Part shown: in pieces, positions 5,999 to 7,064 of the stretch
How positions within the stretch are numbered: the first letter of the stretch is position 1
Layout of the letters: every line of letters begins with the position of its first letter
Assembly: GCA_964639525.1 (NCBI GenBank)
Contig: CAZXDS010000172.1
Location: forward strand, 1-7,064
From: CAZXDS01 sp964639525
GTDB taxonomy: Bacteria > Bacteroidota > Ignavibacteria > Ignavibacteriales > Melioribacteraceae
Reading direction: 5' to 3'
DNA: 7,064 nt
Notes under the pieces: model-generated
What the model was told of the DNA's origin: nothing
What the model saw: the letters and a program-made list of their open reading frames with translations, nothing else
Databases searched by the model: none
Program-made: the position numbers and the translations under genes

Positions 5999-6835
5999 AT
6001 GAAAAAATGCATCTTCCGCTTAAAATATTTATTGGCGATATTATTTGTAATTTTATTATCCTCTTGTAATAACAATTCAAAAAATAACAGCGATTATAAA
6101 TTAGTATTTAACAATACACTTAAACCTGGTTTTGTATTAACATTTGATGATGCTTATGTCGATGATTGGTTTAAAATAAAAGACTTATTAAAAAAATATA
6201 ATGTCAAAGCTACTTTTTTTATATCTGGATTTAGTAATTTGGATGCGGAAGAAATTTCCAAATTAAAAATTCTACAAAAGAATGGACATGAAATAGGCAG
6301 CCATTCAGTGAGTCATTTAAATGCTGTTAATTTTATTGCCAATAAAAACATAAACAAATATTTAGATACTGATATTTTACCTGAATTAAAAGTGATGAGA
6401 AAGCATGGATTTCACGTAACCTCATTTTCATATCCTTACGGCGCAAACAGCAAATCAATTGATGCTTCATTATTAAAATACTTCAGCCAATTACGTGATG
6501 TTTCTGAATCCCAAAGACATTTTTATTCTATGTTTTTTAAAAGTGTTAACGAACTTGATGAAATTTATTTTGGGCACAATAGCTCAAGGGTTGTGTCGGC
6601 TTTGGGGATAGATAACAATTTTAATATTACGATTGATGAAATAAAAAAGGGATTTGAAAGAGCAAAGAAAAACAATGAAATAATTATATTTTACGCTCAT
6701 AGACCGGTAAAAAAAATTAGATCCGCATATCAAATTAGTTATATATACTTAGAAAGTATTTTTAAAGCAGCAGATAAAATCGGGTTAACTTCATACCGAT
6801 TTAATAATTTGTCAGATATGTATAATCCAAAATAA
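5999..6835 (+). CDS. polysaccharide deacetylase (NodB/CE4-type) lipoprotein
   Basis: Predicted lipid-anchored extracytoplasmic hydrolase removing N- or O-acetyl groups from a polysaccharide or peptidoglycan sugar. Seen: a type II signal peptide with Lys/Arg start, hydrophobic stretch about 11-20 and lipobox LSSC with Cys23, followed by an Asn/Ser-rich linker (24-31). The NodB domain runs from about 43 to 270. Its motif 1 is LTFDDAY (47-53; catalytic and metal Asp50/Asp51). Motif 2 is GSHSVSH (100-106; HxxxH with His102 and His106). Motif 3 is FSYPYGA (143-149), the version found in many lipoprotein NodB proteins. A late histidine lies in FYAHRP (231-236), at the motif 5 position. The metal triad is intact, so activity is likely; the substrate is unknown. 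The length is 278 residues. The ATG has no Shine-Dalgarno. G+C is about 27% by hand count, against about 36-38% in sampled parts of gatB and the GlmU-like gene, which may indicate transfer. Confidence 0.87.
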   Translation: MKKCIFRLKYLLAILFVILLSSCNNNSKNNSDYKLVFNNTLKPGFVLTFDDAYVDDWFKIKDLLKKYNVKATFFISGFSNLDAEEISKLKILQKNGHEIGSHSVSHLNAVNFIANKNINKYLDTDILPELKVMRKHGFHVTSFSYPYGANSKSIDASLLKYFSQLRDVSESQRHFYSMFFKSVNELDEIYFGHNSSRVVSALGIDNNFNITIDEIKKGFERAKKNNEIIIFYAHRPVKKIRSAYQISYIYLESIFKAADKIGLTSYRFNNLSDMYNPK

Positions 6836-6932
6836 TTATGAAATCCGGATAATTGGGAAGCATAAAAAATTTCACTTATCTCGGGGAAAGCGGTTGTCAA
6901 AATACTTTATAAAATTGAGCTTTTGTAATGTA

Positions 6933-6958
6933 AGAGTTATTAATTTGAATAATACTCT
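6933..6958. repeat. imperfect inverted repeat (weak hairpin)
   Basis: AGAGTTATTA and TAATACTCT can pair as a 9-bp stem with one bulged T around a 7-nt loop. It is A/T-rich and is not followed by a clean T-run in either direction, so a terminator role for the upstream deacetylase gene (98 bp away) is only a possibility. Confidence 0.3.
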
Positions 6959-7038
6959 ACTTTAACGATTTGGTAAAGATTGAGTCCATTCTGAAAAGTA
7001 ATATTTTCATGGTTCTACCCTAATTGTTGTGGAATAGT

Positions 7039-7046
7039 TAAGTTTG
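7039..7046 (+). promoter_or_regulatory. possible -7 element (TAAGTTTG) for a gene beyond the window
   Basis: TAAGTTTG matches the Bacteroidota -7 consensus TAnnTTTG on the plus strand and is followed by A-rich DNA running off the window. No TTTG -33 element is found about 20 nt upstream, so this is a half match only. Confidence 0.22.
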
Positions 7047-7064
7047 TAATAAAAAGGGATAAAA

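Larger units (their letters stand above)
6836..7064. other. intergenic tail with no recognisable gene
   Basis: These 229 bp after the deacetylase stop hold no convincing coding region on either strand. A 17-codon minus-strand ORF (7010-6957) is too short to support. Visible items are a weak hairpin (6933-6958) and a -7-like TAAGTTTG (7039-7046). No strong terminator for the deacetylase gene is apparent. Confidence 0.5.

Noticed and set aside
6843..6850. 8-bp palindrome ATCCGGAT just after the deacetylase stop
   Set aside because: It has no loop or T-run for a terminator and is short enough to be chance.
6957..7010. 17-codon minus-strand ORF beginning MKILLFRMDS, with AGGG a few bases upstream
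   Set aside because: It is too short, lacks a family match I recognise, and A+T-rich spacers give such ORFs by chance.
5973..7018. ATGGTTCTA occurring before and after the deacetylase gene (5973-5981 and 7010-7018), as possible flanking direct repeats of an insertion
   Set aside because: The match is only 9 bases with no extension, no terminal inverted repeats and no transposase or integrase; chance is sufficient.

Overview
This is a piece of an A+T-rich bacterial chromosome carrying mostly housekeeping and cell-envelope genes. Three things point, by inference, to the Bacteroidota/Ignavibacteriota/Chlorobiota side of the tree. Most start codons have no Shine-Dalgarno sequence. The best promoter (upstream of rpsT) fits the Bacteroidota pattern TTTG - about 20 nt - TAnnTTTG. 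The small outer-membrane-type protein has the look of those phyla. No rRNA, tRNA, CRISPR array, insertion sequence or phage gene is visible.

Layout. The 3' two thirds of gatB (1-1008, +) converges on a three-gene minus-strand group, transcribed in the order small beta-barrel protein (3711-3235), alanine racemase alr (3141-1981), RmlD-like sugar-nucleotide reductase (1916-1032, TTG start). A 214-bp, very A+T-rich divergent spacer (3712-3925) separates this group from a plus-strand GlmU-like sugar-nucleotide transferase (3926-5428). That gene converges on rpsT (5756-5487, -), with a perfect 10-bp-stem hairpin between them that probably terminates both, and rpsT more convincingly. A second divergent spacer (5757-5998) leads to a plus-strand NodB-type polysaccharide deacetylase lipoprotein (5999-6835), followed by 229 bp with no recognisable gene.

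Functions. GatB (Glu-to-Gln or Asp-to-Asn-tRNA amidation) and ribosomal protein S20 serve translation. Alr supplies D-alanine for peptidoglycan. The GlmU-like protein, the RmlD-like reductase and the deacetylase plausibly act on sugar nucleotides or on wall and surface polysaccharide. The small barrel would sit in the outer membrane. The shared envelope theme is an inference; nothing shows that these genes form one pathway.

I did not find a clearly new system. The most distinctive item is the GlmU-like protein: its uridylyltransferase half is well conserved, but its short left-handed beta-helix half lacks the recognisable acetyltransferase residues of GlmU. The second is the deacetylase gene, whose G+C (about 27% by hand count) is well below its neighbours.
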